Shown piece after piece: positions 1 to 8,464 of a stretch of 64,000 nucleotides of DNA. This DNA is from Nocardia macrotermitis (GTDB lineage Bacteria; Actinomycetota; Actinomycetes; Mycobacteriales; Mycobacteriaceae), in assembly GCF_009604405.1 (NCBI RefSeq), contig NZ_WEGK01000002.1:372001-436000 (forward strand), given 5' to 3'. A model generated the notes under the pieces. The model was given only the letters and a program-made list of their open reading frames with translations. It ran no database searches and was not told where the DNA came from. Position numbers and translations under genes: made by a program. Each line of letters opens with the position of its first letter. Within the stretch, counting starts at the first letter, position 1.

Positions 1-430
1 TGGTTGTTACCGTGCCATCCTGAACTGCTCTGTGTAGCAATGGGTTTCCGGATTTTTCCAGGGCTGCCGAGCAGGCGTTGTCGTGTACCGGGTCGGTGAG
101 GTCCTGGGTGAGAGTGGCGGCAAGTCCGCGGGCGCCTATGCAGTAGGTGAGGACGTCGGTCAGCCATTCCAGGAGCGCGGCGCGGCTGTCGGGGGCGTCG
201 AGTAGTTCCTCGGCGCGGGTGCACAGCGCTTCGATTCGCTTGTGGGACACCGCTTCCAGCAGTGCGCGGCGGGTGGGGAAGTGGCGGCGTACGGTTCCGG
301 AGCCCACTCCCGCGATGCGGGCGATTCGTTCCATGGACGCGTTGGCGCCGTGGGCGGCGATCTCCTCTTCCGCTACCGCGAGGACGCGTGCGTAGTTGCG
401 GCGTGCGTCGGCACGCTGCTGTCCGGGCAC
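1..430 (-). CDS. TetR-family transcriptional repressor (partial, C-terminus off the left edge)
   Basis: First 143 codons of a TetR-family repressor; the ligand-binding end lies outside the window. A helix-turn-helix spans about residues 32-51 and the family signature GVGSGTVRRHFPTRRALLEA is intact. The GTG start was chosen because AGGAGG sits 7 nt upstream and the ribosome-binding region abuts the operator at 451-507. The gene is divergent from the NmrA-type oxidoreductase at 532, so by the usual TetR logic it probably represses itself and that gene. The ligand cannot be guessed from the sequence. Confidence 0.85.
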   Translation of the reverse strand, partial: MPGQQRADARRNYARVLAVAEEEIAAHGANASMERIARIAGVGSGTVRRHFPTRRALLEAVSHKRIEALCTRAEELLDAPDSRAALLEWLTDVLTYCIGARGLAATLTQDLTDPVHDNACSAALEKSGNPLLHRAVQDGTVTT

Positions 431-450
431 GGCGTCACCTCCTGGGTTGC

Positions 451-507
451 TAAACGGCGGGCCCCGCCATATCTTAGTGGAAGATAAACGGCGGGCCTCG
501 CCGTTTA
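451..507. promoter_or_regulatory. Divergent operator between tetR and the NmrA-type gene
   Basis: Two copies of the same element lie between the divergent starts. At 485-507 it is a near-perfect palindrome with arms TAAACGGCG and CGCCGTTTA around GGCCT. At 451-468 the left arm and centre are repeated as TAAACGGCGGGCCCCGCC, followed by TATCTT, a plausible -10 element. This arrangement is typical of a TetR dimer operator occluding both promoters; binding by the adjacent repressor is inferred. Confidence 0.7.
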
Positions 508-531
508 GTGAATCCGCATGTTAGGGGCATC

Positions 532-1455
532 ATGTCTACAGATTCCGCACCGGTTCTGGTTTCCGGGGCCACCGGTCAGCAGGGTGGCGCTACCGCCCGT
601 GCGCTGCTCGAGGCGGGCGTCGGAGTTCGTGCTCTGGTTCGTGATCCGCACACCGCGCGCGCCGCGGCCGTCGCGGCGCTCGGCGCTGAACTGGTCACCG
701 GTGATCTGCGTGATCGCGATTCGATCATCCGGGCGGCCGCGGGAGCGCGGGCGGTATTTTCCGTGCAGATGCCCGAATTTGGTTCGGCCGGACCAGATTT
801 CGACGGTGAGATCGCGCAAGCGGTGAATCTCGTCGAGGGGGCGCTGGCTGCGGGAGTAACGCAGTTCGTGCACACTTCCGTTTCCGGCGCGGGGCAGCGC
901 ACCGAGGATCCGCGCTGGACCGAGGGCCGCTGGCCGATGGCCGAGGCCAGTCTGCGGGCGAAGGCCGTGATTCAGGATCGGGTGCGCGCGGCGGGTTTCC
1001 GGCATTGGACGCTGCTCAAGCCCGCGACCTTCATGGAGAACTTTCTGCCGTCCGCGGCGTATCTGTTCCCGCGCGGTGTCGAGGGCGGGCTGGTGAGCGT
1101 CATCAAACCGGAGACTCGCCTGTCGCTGGTCGCGGTGGACGATATCGGTCGTGCCGCCGCCGCGGCCTTCCTCGCGCCCGAGCGGTTCGACGGCGTCGAA
1201 CTCGAACTCGCCAGTGATCTGTCGACGATGACCGAGATCGCCGAAGTCCTTGCCCGCGTGCTGGATACGCCGCTGTCTGCACCGAACATGACCGAGGAAC
1301 AGGCGCGGGCGGCCGGAATGCCCGCCATGGGTGCCGGGCTGGATCTGTTGAACGTGGTTCCGCAGCCCGCCCGCCCGGAGTTCGCCAGGGATCTCGGTAT
1401 CCCCGTCACGAGTTTCGCGGAATGGGCCTCGCGGAAGCTTCGACCTGCGGCCTGA
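532..1455 (+). CDS. NmrA-family NAD(P)-binding protein (atypical short-chain reductase)
   Basis: A 307-residue Rossmann-fold protein of the NmrA / atypical SDR family. The dinucleotide-binding motif GATGQQGG is at residues 12-19, after the first beta strand, and the length is normal for the family. Members are either NAD(P)H-dependent reductases or redox-sensing proteins; the substrate is not evident here. The ATG at 532 was preferred over an in-frame GTG at 508 because the GTG lies inside or against the operator, and the coding sequence after 532 begins directly with the Rossmann strand. The divergent TetR gene is the likely regulator. The gene ends 6 nt from the convergent flavoenzyme gene. 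Confidence 0.85.
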   Translation: MSTDSAPVLVSGATGQQGGATARALLEAGVGVRALVRDPHTARAAAVAALGAELVTGDLRDRDSIIRAAAGARAVFSVQMPEFGSAGPDFDGEIAQAVNLVEGALAAGVTQFVHTSVSGAGQRTEDPRWTEGRWPMAEASLRAKAVIQDRVRAAGFRHWTLLKPATFMENFLPSAAYLFPRGVEGGLVSVIKPETRLSLVAVDDIGRAAAAAFLAPERFDGVELELASDLSTMTEIAEVLARVLDTPLSAPNMTEEQARAAGMPAMGAGLDLLNVVPQPARPEFARDLGIPVTSFAEWASRKLRPAA

Positions 1456-1461
1456 GCGAAT

Positions 1462-3576
1462 TCACAACTCGGCGGCGACTTTCCACGCGGAGTGCATCGC
1501 GCCCTGGATGTAATCGACCTCGGCGGCGTCTCCGACCACGTGCACCTCGGGAACCACGCCCGCGAGGGCGTCGGTGAGCGGAGCCCGAGCGGATACTCCC
1601 GAGGCGACGACGACCATATCCGCCGGGGCGGTCATCGTCTCGTCGGTAACACGAAACTCCACGTGCTGCTTGGTGATTCGCTGCACCGTCGCATGCCGGT
1701 GAATCCGCACGCCGTGCTCGCCCGCGTGGCGGACCGCCGTCCAGCGGCGGGGCATGGCCATGGGCACGCCGAGTTGCTGCCCCTCCTCGAGCAGGGTGAC
1801 GTTGCGGCCGCGTTCGGCGAGGAACTCCGAGAGTTCCAGTCCCACAAGCGAACCGCCGATCACGACGACATTCCTGCCCATCGGCAGGAACTTTCGGGTG
1901 ACCGTGCGAATGGCGGCCGGGCTACCGGTGATGCCGGACAACTTTCCCAGTTTCGCGATCGCGCGAAGGGGCAGCGGTACCGCGGAGACATCACCGGACC
2001 CGGTCATCAAGGCGCGCAAGGTATCTCCGGTATGGACGTGCGGCAGATCGCTGCCGGGAACGTCCGGTCGTCCGCGCACCGCACCGGTGGCTACCACCAC
2101 CACGTCCGGATGCAGAGCGGCGATCGAGGTCGCGCTGGCCTCGGTGTTCAAGCGGATATCGATGTCGAGCTGCCCGACCTGGACCTTCAACCAGTCCAGC
2201 AGACGTTGATTGTCCGGCGTGGTGAGGCTGGAGAACCAGAGCGTCCCGCCGAGCCGATCAGTCTTGTCCAACAAGGTAATTCGGTGTCCCCGCTCGGCGG
2301 CGATCCGGGCGACCTCCAGCCCGCCGGGGCCCGCTCCGACGATGACGACATGTTTCGCAGTCGGAGCGGGCGTCAGCGGTAGCAGTTTCTCGTTGCCCAG
2401 CGCCGGATTCACCGCGCAGATCGGGGTGTCGTCCCAGAAGTTCTCCTGTACGCACACATAGCAATTGATGCAGGGGCGGACGTTTTCGGGTGTCCCGGCC
2501 GCGAGCTTGTTCACCAGCTCGGGATCGGCGAGCAACTGCCGTCCCATCGCGGCGAAATCGGCTGTCCCCGCGGCGATCACCTGCTCGCCGACCTCCGGCA
2601 GTACCCGTCCGACGGTGATCACCGGAATGGACACCGCCTTCTTCACCTCACCCGCCAGCTCGGTGTACGCGCCGACGCGATCGGGCAGCGGGCCATCGGT
2701 GAAGTTGGAGAACGGATTTCGTCCCCACCCGGTGACGTGGATCGCGTCGGCACCGGCAGCCTCGAACAGTGCGGACGCCTGCACGGCCTCCTCGGTGGTC
2801 AACGCGTCGTCCTCGCCGAATTCGCGCCCGGCGATGCGCACCAGAATCGCCAGCGAATCACCGACTTCGGCCTTGACCGCCCGGATCACCTCCACTGCCA
2901 ATCGTGCCCGATTCGCCAGTGCCCCACCGTATTCGTCGGTGCGCCTGTTGTCCGCGCGGCTCAGGAACGCGCCGAGAATGTATCCGTGCGCGCAGTGGAT
3001 TTCGACCGCGTCGGCACCGGCCGCCCGCACCCGCCCGGCCGCCTCCGCGAAACACCGCACCAGCCAATCGATGTCGTCCCGGGTGGCCTCGCGATAGGTG
3101 GCCTGCTTGCCGCCGGTCACCGCGGCCATCTTCCGCATCTCGCCAGAAGTGTTGTCTCCCAAGGCGGAAAGGTCGGCGGACCCGGTCGGTATCGACGGCA
3201 CCAGCAGCGGTCGTCCGGCGACGGTGTCGATTCGGGCGATCTTGCCGTGATGGGTCATCTGCACGCACAACTTGCTCCCCGCGTCGTGCACGGCATCGGC
3301 CAGCGCACGAAGTCCGGGAATGAACCGATCTTCCGACAGCCCAGGCTCTTTCGTGCTCGCGCACCCGATCGGATAGGCGACGGCGCAGCACCCCGTGATG
3401 ATCAGCCCTGTCCCACCGGCCGCCCGCGCGACGAAATGATCGATGTCCGCCTGCTCGATCTCCCCGTCCTCGCACAGATTCATATCCATCGCGGGCAGGA
3501 CGACCCGGTTGGGCACCGTGACAGGCCCGATGGTTCCGGGGGCGAGCAGGTGCGGAAAAGTTGCTTTACGGGGCAC
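1462..3576 (-). CDS. FAD/FMN/4Fe-4S oxidoreductase, 2,4-dienoyl-CoA reductase (FadH) / Old Yellow Enzyme type
   Basis: A 704-residue, three-part enzyme. The N-terminal FMN TIM barrel (about 8-360) has the active-site segment HCAHGYILGAFLSR near 195. A 4Fe-4S motif follows with Cys369, Cys372, Cys375 and Cys387. The C-terminal FAD and NAD(P) Rossmann modules start at VIVGAGPGGLEVA near 411. Electrons should pass from NAD(P)H through FAD and the cluster to FMN, which reduces an enoyl-type substrate. The cluster motif reads C-x2-C-x2-C-x11-C, one residue shorter than the C-x2-C-x3-C of E. coli FadH. The start is GTG with no clear ribosome-binding site. The true substrate may be a dienoyl-CoA or another enone. 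Confidence 0.85.
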   Translation of the reverse strand: MPRKATFPHLLAPGTIGPVTVPNRVVLPAMDMNLCEDGEIEQADIDHFVARAAGGTGLIITGCCAVAYPIGCASTKEPGLSEDRFIPGLRALADAVHDAGSKLCVQMTHHGKIARIDTVAGRPLLVPSIPTGSADLSALGDNTSGEMRKMAAVTGGKQATYREATRDDIDWLVRCFAEAAGRVRAAGADAVEIHCAHGYILGAFLSRADNRRTDEYGGALANRARLAVEVIRAVKAEVGDSLAILVRIAGREFGEDDALTTEEAVQASALFEAAGADAIHVTGWGRNPFSNFTDGPLPDRVGAYTELAGEVKKAVSIPVITVGRVLPEVGEQVIAAGTADFAAMGRQLLADPELVNKLAAGTPENVRPCINCYVCVQENFWDDTPICAVNPALGNEKLLPLTPAPTAKHVVIVGAGPGGLEVARIAAERGHRITLLDKTDRLGGTLWFSSLTTPDNQRLLDWLKVQVGQLDIDIRLNTEASATSIAALHPDVVVVATGAVRGRPDVPGSDLPHVHTGDTLRALMTGSGDVSAVPLPLRAIAKLGKLSGITGSPAAIRTVTRKFLPMGRNVVVIGGSLVGLELSEFLAERGRNVTLLEEGQQLGVPMAMPRRWTAVRHAGEHGVRIHRHATVQRITKQHVEFRVTDETMTAPADMVVVASGVSARAPLTDALAGVVPEVHVVGDAAEVDYIQGAMHSAWKVAAEL

Positions 3577-3670
3577 AAATCAACGCTAGATCGCACCGTT
3601 GTATGGCACCGCACCGTTCCCGATGACCGAGACTCGCCCGTCCGAAACGCCGCGATGAGCTGCGAAGACG

Positions 3671-3722
3671 CATCCGCTCGCCCGAGGCGGCCGGGTGAGC
3701 GGCCGGGTCGGGCGAGCGGATG
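3671..3722 (-). terminator. Strong hairpin downstream of the DUF308-like gene
   Basis: Perfect 15-base inverted arms, CATCCGCTCGCCCGA at 3671-3685 and its complement at 3708-3722, with a GC-rich loop that can itself fold. It starts 14 nt after the stop of the minus-strand membrane protein gene. There is no obvious U-tract, which is common for actinobacterial terminators. Confidence 0.6.
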
Positions 3723-3736
3723 TCAGGGCGCGAATA

Positions 3737-4321
3737 TCACTCGGCTCTCGCCGCCACGCGATGCAGCCGAATCGCGGAGATCAGGAAGAAAACACCGCCG
3801 AGAACCGCATATCCCGCGACGGAGGTGAGCGCGGCGTTCGGTCCGCCCGCCATCGCGATGAAGCTGCTTCCGGCGAGAACGGAGATGCCGCCGCTGAGGA
3901 TCATCGCCCACTGGCCGCCGAGGCGGTAGCGCAGGATCGCGACGACCAGTTGCACGATTCCGGCGGTGATCGCCCAGATTCCCCACGCGCGCAACACATC
4001 CGGGATTCCGGAGGTGGCCGCGGCGCACAGCGCGACGGTGGCGGCCAAACTCAGGGCCATGTTGATGTAGAGGGGCGTCCTGGCCCGGGTGGCCCCCGAC
4101 GAGCGGAGGTCGACCACGGCCGCGGCGAGGTCGAACAGGGGGTAGATCGCCAGCAGGACGGTGGTTCCGGGGGTGATCGTCTTGGCGACCGTCATCAGCA
4201 GCACGGCCCAGACGACGGCGAATGCGAATCGGACGTAGTAGAGGTTGCGCAGCGTGCGGGTGCTGCCGGTGGTGGACACCGGGGCGATGTCGCGGTCGGC
4301 GGTGGCGAATGGGCTGGACAT
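3737..4321 (-). CDS. Six-helix integral membrane protein (DUF308-like)
   Basis: A 194-residue, very hydrophobic protein with about six predicted membrane helices separated by short loops, no signal peptide and no catalytic motif. It resembles small HdeD/DUF308-type membrane proteins of unknown function. The ATG has AGAGGGA 5 nt upstream. It is divergent from the TetR gene at 4487 across a perfect inverted repeat, so it is the probable target of that repressor. A hairpin terminator follows. Confidence 0.75.
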   Translation of the reverse strand: MSSPFATADRDIAPVSTTGSTRTLRNLYYVRFAFAVVWAVLLMTVAKTITPGTTVLLAIYPLFDLAAAVVDLRSSGATRARTPLYINMALSLAATVALCAAATSGIPDVLRAWGIWAITAGIVQLVVAILRYRLGGQWAMILSGGISVLAGSSFIAMAGGPNAALTSVAGYAVLGGVFFLISAIRLHRVAARAE

Positions 4322-4375
4322 CAGGGTCCCTCTCGGAGTGGTGGTGCGGTGGATGATCCCGACGTCCCGATGGAG

Positions 4376-4444
4376 AGAAAGAACGATCGGTCTCCCTGAG
4401 CTTGCGGCATGGGCCTGCGACTGTCAAGACCGATCGTTCTTTCT
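4376..4444. promoter_or_regulatory. Double TetR-type operator between the membrane protein gene and tetR
   Basis: An 18-base perfect inverted repeat, AGAAAGAACGATCGGTCT at 4376-4393 and its complement at 4427-4444, separated by 33 bases. Each arm is itself an imperfect palindrome centred on CGATCG (AGAACGATCGGTCT), so the region probably binds two repressor dimers, one over each divergent promoter. Confidence 0.75.
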
Positions 4445-4486
4445 GCTAGCCTGACAACGACACCTCGACCGAACGGATGGAGCACG

Positions 4487-5059
4487 ATGTCCGAAGCGCG
4501 CACTCGGCTGCTCGATACGGCGACCGGCCTGTTCTACGCCGAGGGCCTGCACGCCGTCGGCGTCGAACGCGTCATCAGCGAGGCGAAGGTGACCCGAGCC
4601 ACCCTCTACCGCCATTTCCCCGGCAAGAACGACCTACTCGTCGCCTACCTGAAACAAGCCGACGACGCCATCCGCACCCGCACCCAGCAGGCCCGCACCC
4701 CCGGCACCGCCCCCGACGACGTCATCCGAGCCGTCGCCCACGCCATCGCCGACGACATCCGCCGAGACGGCTTCCGCGGCTGCGCCTTCCTCAACGCCGC
4801 CGCCGAATTCCCCGACCCCACCCACCCCGTCCACCGAGCAGTCCTCGACCACCGCCACTGGTTCCTCACCACCATGACCGAACTCTTCACCGCCACAACC
4901 AAACCCGACCCCGAACCAGCCGCCCGCCACTTCGTCATGCTCCGCGACGGAGCGATGGCAGCGGGGTGTCTCACGGATCCGGAACCCGTCACGGAAACGT
5001 TCCTGCGGGGGGTCGAGGGGTTGCTGGGCTACCGCAGCGGTCGGGCATCGAACACCTGA
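4487..5059 (+). CDS. TetR-family transcriptional regulator
   Basis: A 190-residue protein with the TetR helix-turn-helix at about residues 22-46, including VTRATLYRHFPGKNDLL, and a helical ligand-binding domain of normal length. The ATG at 4487 was chosen because residues upstream in the same frame run through the operator and look non-coding. It is divergent from the DUF308-like membrane protein gene and probably controls that gene and itself through the inverted repeats at 4376-4444. The inducer is unknown. Confidence 0.85.
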   Translation: MSEARTRLLDTATGLFYAEGLHAVGVERVISEAKVTRATLYRHFPGKNDLLVAYLKQADDAIRTRTQQARTPGTAPDDVIRAVAHAIADDIRRDGFRGCAFLNAAAEFPDPTHPVHRAVLDHRHWFLTTMTELFTATTKPDPEPAARHFVMLRDGAMAAGCLTDPEPVTETFLRGVEGLLGYRSGRASNT

Positions 5060-5156
5060 ATCGCTTGCGCCGCTATGTGTTTCCCAGTAGCGAGGAGTGC
5101 ATCCCGGATCAGGGCGCCATATCGGTCCCGCCCGGTGCCGTCGTCGAACGGCCGAC

Positions 5157-5531
5157 TCAGACTGCGATCTTGTTCAGTTCGAGCTGGTAGTAAATGATCT
5201 GCAGACCGAAGACGAAGCACAGGATCAATCCGACCCACGGATTGCAAGTTGCCTGGCCGGTGGCGGCCATCTGTGCCTGCCGGATGCGATGCCCTGTTCT
5301 GAAGTAGCTGATCAGCGGGCCGATCACCGTCCAGCCCAGCAACAAGATCACCAGCATCGGTCCCGCGACGGGCGCTTGCGGGTCCCGCGTGAGATCCCGC
5401 ATCTCTCGATGAATCTTGTAGTACCAGACCAGGTTATAGATGCCGAGCGTGATCAGCGGCCAGATCAACCAGACGAGCAGGGGATTTCGGCGTTTGACGA
5501 CGTCGACAGGGGCGAGCGTGGAGTCTGTCAC
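5157..5531 (-). CDS. DUF4234 membrane protein
   Basis: A 124-residue protein with about three hydrophobic segments. The DUF4234 start signature is present near residues 15-45 (RNPLLVWLIWPLITLGIYNL, then a Tyr-Lys-rich stretch). Function of the family is unknown. The start is GTG with AAGGA 7 nt upstream. It stands alone between tetR and hipA on the strand opposite tetR, with no visible operon partner. Confidence 0.8.
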   Translation of the reverse strand: MTDSTLAPVDVVKRRNPLLVWLIWPLITLGIYNLVWYYKIHREMRDLTRDPQAPVAGPMLVILLLGWTVIGPLISYFRTGHRIRQAQMAATGQATCNPWVGLILCFVFGLQIIYYQLELNKIAV

Positions 5532-5589
5532 GGCTGTGTCCTTCGGTTGGGGCGCTGTTGGCCGGACTTCGTCGCAGGATTCCTACCCG

Positions 5590-6873
5590 TTACCGCTCAC
5601 CTCCGGGTTTGAACCGGCGCTCCAACCAGTCGGCGGTGTTCGACAGCAGCCGATGGACGGTTGGGCTGTCGTAGGTCGCGATGTCGGTCGAAGCCGCGGC
5701 CGCCGCCATGGCATTCAACAGGCTGTCTCGTTGGCGGTCGATCTCATTGCGCAGCCAGTCCGGTTCGACGTGCAGAGCCGGAGCGAACCGTACCCAGCTG
5801 TCAACCGTGATTCGATCGGCATGGAACACTCCCGCGACCGAGATCGACAAGCTGTTCCCGGATCCATCGGAATAGGCGAGATGGGAGTTGAGGTCGTAAA
5901 GCGGGGCCAGGCGTACGGTTCGGCCACTGAGCAGGAGTGAGTAGTTGCGGGCATGGCCGTCGGTACCGCAGACGAGCCAGTTGAAAATGAGCGCCTGAAC
6001 GAATCGCTGTACGTCCTCCGAAGGATCTTCGCTTTCTCTGCGAATCAGATCGGACAGCGTGGTTGCGTTCGGGCCACCCTGGCTTTCGTACTTGCGACTC
6101 GGCCATATGCCCAGCGCCTGACACATGTCTTCCTGGTGCACGCGAGTCCACTGCCCGTCGGATTTGCGGGCGCGGTCGTAGCGCTCCACGACGATGGCGC
6201 GCTCGTCGGCGAACTTTTCGATCGAGCACTTCGCGACATTCAGGTGCAGGTTGCTCGCTGTGCGCAGTGTGACGGCCTCGATCAGATCCTGGTCGGCCAT
6301 GCCGGGGATGGCGGGCTTGAGGATATGGGTGGAAGGCACGCTACCCGAGGGGTCACTCCAGCCGCCCTCCATGTGATGGAGTGCGATCTTCGCCTGGGCA
6401 CCTGCGAGGGAAAACTTGCCCTGCCTGCTGTCTTCTCCTGAGACGGGCAGATCGGCCTTGGCGCGGCGGAGCATTTCGGCAATCCGGGAGCCATCCAGGG
6501 GACTCAGACGTCCGGATCGTTCCAGCACTGATTCGAGGCGTTCGGGGCGAACGAATTGTGCCGCGCCGGCCAAGTCCTCGCCGACGTGTTGCAAGAGCGA
6601 ATAGGCGTCGGTCTCGTGGGAGATACCGAACTGACGTCGCCATTGCCGAAGAGTCTCGGGGCGATCCGGAAGGAGGCCGGAAAGCCACGGGTCCAGCACG
6701 GACTCGCGGTATCGCCCCGTGGGGCCCGGCATCGACACGGACAGCGGGGTGAAACTCTGGCTGGGAGGCTCCGAATAGCGCAGCCGCATCCGGCGTTTGC
6801 CCGTGTGTTGGACGTCGCCGATCACGTGGCCGTTCATTACTACGTCCAACCGGTGCTCGTCCGTGATGCTCAT
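5590..6873 (-). CDS. hipA: HipA-family serine/threonine kinase toxin
   Basis: A 427-residue kinase toxin. HipA of E. coli phosphorylates glutamyl-tRNA synthetase and induces dormancy; the target here is inferred only. All landmarks are present: the Gly-rich loop SLAGAQAK (155-162), the ATP-anchoring lysine in HILKP (Lys186), the catalytic GTDGHARN (Asp305, Asn310) and the metal-binding Asp in APLYDLNS (Asp327). The N-terminal subdomain (about 10-110) matches the HipA N1 region. It follows hipB with a 4-nt ATGA overlap, so the two are translationally coupled. No sign of inactivation. Confidence 0.92.
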   Translation of the reverse strand: MSITDEHRLDVVMNGHVIGDVQHTGKRRMRLRYSEPPSQSFTPLSVSMPGPTGRYRESVLDPWLSGLLPDRPETLRQWRRQFGISHETDAYSLLQHVGEDLAGAAQFVRPERLESVLERSGRLSPLDGSRIAEMLRRAKADLPVSGEDSRQGKFSLAGAQAKIALHHMEGGWSDPSGSVPSTHILKPAIPGMADQDLIEAVTLRTASNLHLNVAKCSIEKFADERAIVVERYDRARKSDGQWTRVHQEDMCQALGIWPSRKYESQGGPNATTLSDLIRRESEDPSEDVQRFVQALIFNWLVCGTDGHARNYSLLLSGRTVRLAPLYDLNSHLAYSDGSGNSLSISVAGVFHADRITVDSWVRFAPALHVEPDWLRNEIDRQRDSLLNAMAAAAASTDIATYDSPTVHRLLSNTADWLERRFKPGGER

Positions 6874-7172
6874 CGGTTGTACTGCTCCAGGTGTGCGGCG
6901 AGGTCGATCGGTTCATCGTCGATGCCGTACTGCATGTCGATTCGGTGTCTGTCGGGCGGAGCCAGCACCAGCGTCACGTCCAGGGCCGCGGCTACGCGCA
7001 TCACCATGTCGAGTGGTGCTGATGATTTGTCGCCCATCTCGAAGGCGTTGAGCCACTGACGGCCGACGCCGGCCAGTGCCGCCAGTGCTGACTGTGTGAT
7101 CTCATCGGCAACCCTGATCTCGCGCAGGGCGGGGCCCAAGTCGTCGGGCCGATCCACCCTGGTTGTCGTCAT
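6870..7172 (-). CDS. hipB: HipB-family antitoxin, XRE helix-turn-helix
   Basis: A 100-residue antitoxin and autorepressor. The helix-turn-helix lies at about residues 27-48 (QSALAALAGVGRQWLNAFEMG region), followed by the short dimerisation segment and a charged C-terminal tail typical of HipB. It is the first gene of the hipBA operon. Its ATG at 7172 lies inside the first 20-bp operator site (7163-7182), so bound HipB would cover the start codon as well as the promoter. Confidence 0.9.
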   Translation of the reverse strand: MTTTRVDRPDDLGPALREIRVADEITQSALAALAGVGRQWLNAFEMGDKSSAPLDMVMRVAAALDVTLVLAPPDRHRIDMQYGIDDEPIDLAAHLEQYNR

Positions 7173-7347
7173 ACGGCGACAATATCATTTGTCGCCGTAT
7201 GACGACAAGCGTTATTGTCGTCATACGGCGACACTGTCTACGTTCGTGGACAATTGGTTTTGTCTGCGAACGAAGACAATCGCCCGGGCGATTCGCCTTG
7301 ACTGTCGCCGTATGGCGACATTGCCGATTGTCGCCGTATAGCGACAA
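7163..7347. promoter_or_regulatory. Array of seven 20-bp palindromic operators upstream of hipBA
   Basis: Seven sites of the form TTGTC-N10-GACAA occur at 7163-7182, 7189-7208, 7215-7234, 7234-7253, 7260-7279, 7302-7321 and 7328-7347; some have one changed end base. The first two are exact inverted copies of each other. Start-to-start distances are 26, 26, 19, 26, 42 and 26. The 42-bp interval contains a separate perfect palindrome, AATCGCCCGGGCGATT (7278-7293). HipB binding is inferred from position and from the known habit of HipB to bind several palindromic operators. Confidence 0.85.
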
Positions 7348-7468
7348 GGCGGCTGTTCGGTAGTTGTCAGTCGGCGTGGTTCGACCAGGTTTCTCCGGCT
7401 CGCCATCGCCAGTTGTCTTGTGCCGCAGGGCAATCGGTGCCGCTGCACAGCGACGTTCATGCGCCTGC

Positions 7469-8359
7469 CTACAGCAGACCGGATTCCTCGAGCCCGGCAC
7501 GCAGACGTTGCTGATGCTCGGGCGGGCCCTGCCGGTATGGCATACGTAGTGCGTCGGAGGAGATGACGCCGAGCATTTTCATGGCGGCTTTGGCCTGGAT
7601 GGCGCCCTGCGAGACGTGCATGATCGCGTCGATGGCGGGGATGAGACGTCGGTGGATCTCACGGGCCCGAGACAGGTCGCCGCGGTCGACGGCGGCGATC
7701 ATCTCCGCGTAGCGAGCGCCCGCGACGTGACCGACCACCGACACGATGCCGGTCGCGCCTTGCGCGAGGTGCGGCAGGTTGATGACGTCGTCGCCGGAAT
7801 ACCAGAGCAGGTCGGTTTGCGTCATGAGCCGACTGGCTTCGAAGAGATCACCCTTGGCATCCTTGACGGCGCGCACGGCGGGAATGTCGGCCGCGCGGCG
7901 AATGGTGTCGGTGCTCAGCGCCGTCCCGGTCCGGCCCGGGATGTCGTACAGCATGACGGGCGCGCCGCCGCCGGCCTCGGCGACCAGACGGAAGTGTTCG
8001 AGGATGCAGTCCTGCGGCGGCTTGTTGTAGTACGGCGTGACGACGAGCAGGGCGTCGGCCCCGCAGGCAACCATCTCGCGCGCCGCACGAGTGGAATGTT
8101 CGGTGTCGTTGGTGCCGCAGCCGGCCATCACCTGGACCCGGTCGCCCACGGCCTCGACCACCGCCCGCACGCAGGCGTAGTCCTCCTCGTCGGTGGTGGT
8201 GGCGGACTCACCGGTGGTCCCGTTGACCAGCAATCCGTCATGGCCGTGGTCGGCGAGATGTACGGCAAGGCGCTGCAGGCCGTCGTAGTCGATCGAGCCG
8301 TCGGCGTGCATGGGGGTCACCATCGCTGTGATGACCCGACCGAAGGGGGTGTCCACCAT
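7469..8359 (-). CDS. dapA: Dihydrodipicolinate synthase-family protein (DapA-like aldolase)
   Basis: A 296-residue class I aldolase of the DapA/NAL family. Key residues are visible: the pyruvate-binding GTTGES (47-52), Tyr110-Tyr111 in TPYYNKPPQ, Tyr138 and Arg143 in YDIPGRTG, and the Schiff-base Lys166 in AVKDAK. The first enzyme of the diaminopimelate/lysine branch is the default call, but the gene is isolated from other lysine genes, so it may be a paralogue with another aldehyde substrate. The ATG at 8359 was chosen because the family begins here with TAMVTP about 10 residues in; an in-frame extension to 8461 looks non-coding. Confidence 0.8.
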   Translation of the reverse strand: MVDTPFGRVITAMVTPMHADGSIDYDGLQRLAVHLADHGHDGLLVNGTTGESATTTDEEDYACVRAVVEAVGDRVQVMAGCGTNDTEHSTRAAREMVACGADALLVVTPYYNKPPQDCILEHFRLVAEAGGGAPVMLYDIPGRTGTALSTDTIRRAADIPAVRAVKDAKGDLFEASRLMTQTDLLWYSGDDVINLPHLAQGATGIVSVVGHVAGARYAEMIAAVDRGDLSRAREIHRRLIPAIDAIMHVSQGAIQAKAAMKMLGVISSDALRMPYRQGPPEHQQRLRAGLEESGLL

Positions 8360-8464
8360 GGTCGTGAGATTACCTCCGGTGAGCACCGCACCGCCTGTGT
8401 GGAGGCCCGTGCCTGCGCGAAGGGGGTCGTCGGGGTGGTTTCGCGGGTACTCGCGGGGCAAGCA

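Noticed and set aside
4477..5190. 237-codon Arg/Pro-rich open frame on the plus strand
   Set aside because: It runs in another frame through the TetR gene; composition is typical of a GC-rich shadow.
7163..7347. CRISPR array
   Set aside because: Units are 20-bp palindromes with 6-bp or no spacers, partly in inverse orientation, upstream of hipB: operators, not CRISPR repeats.
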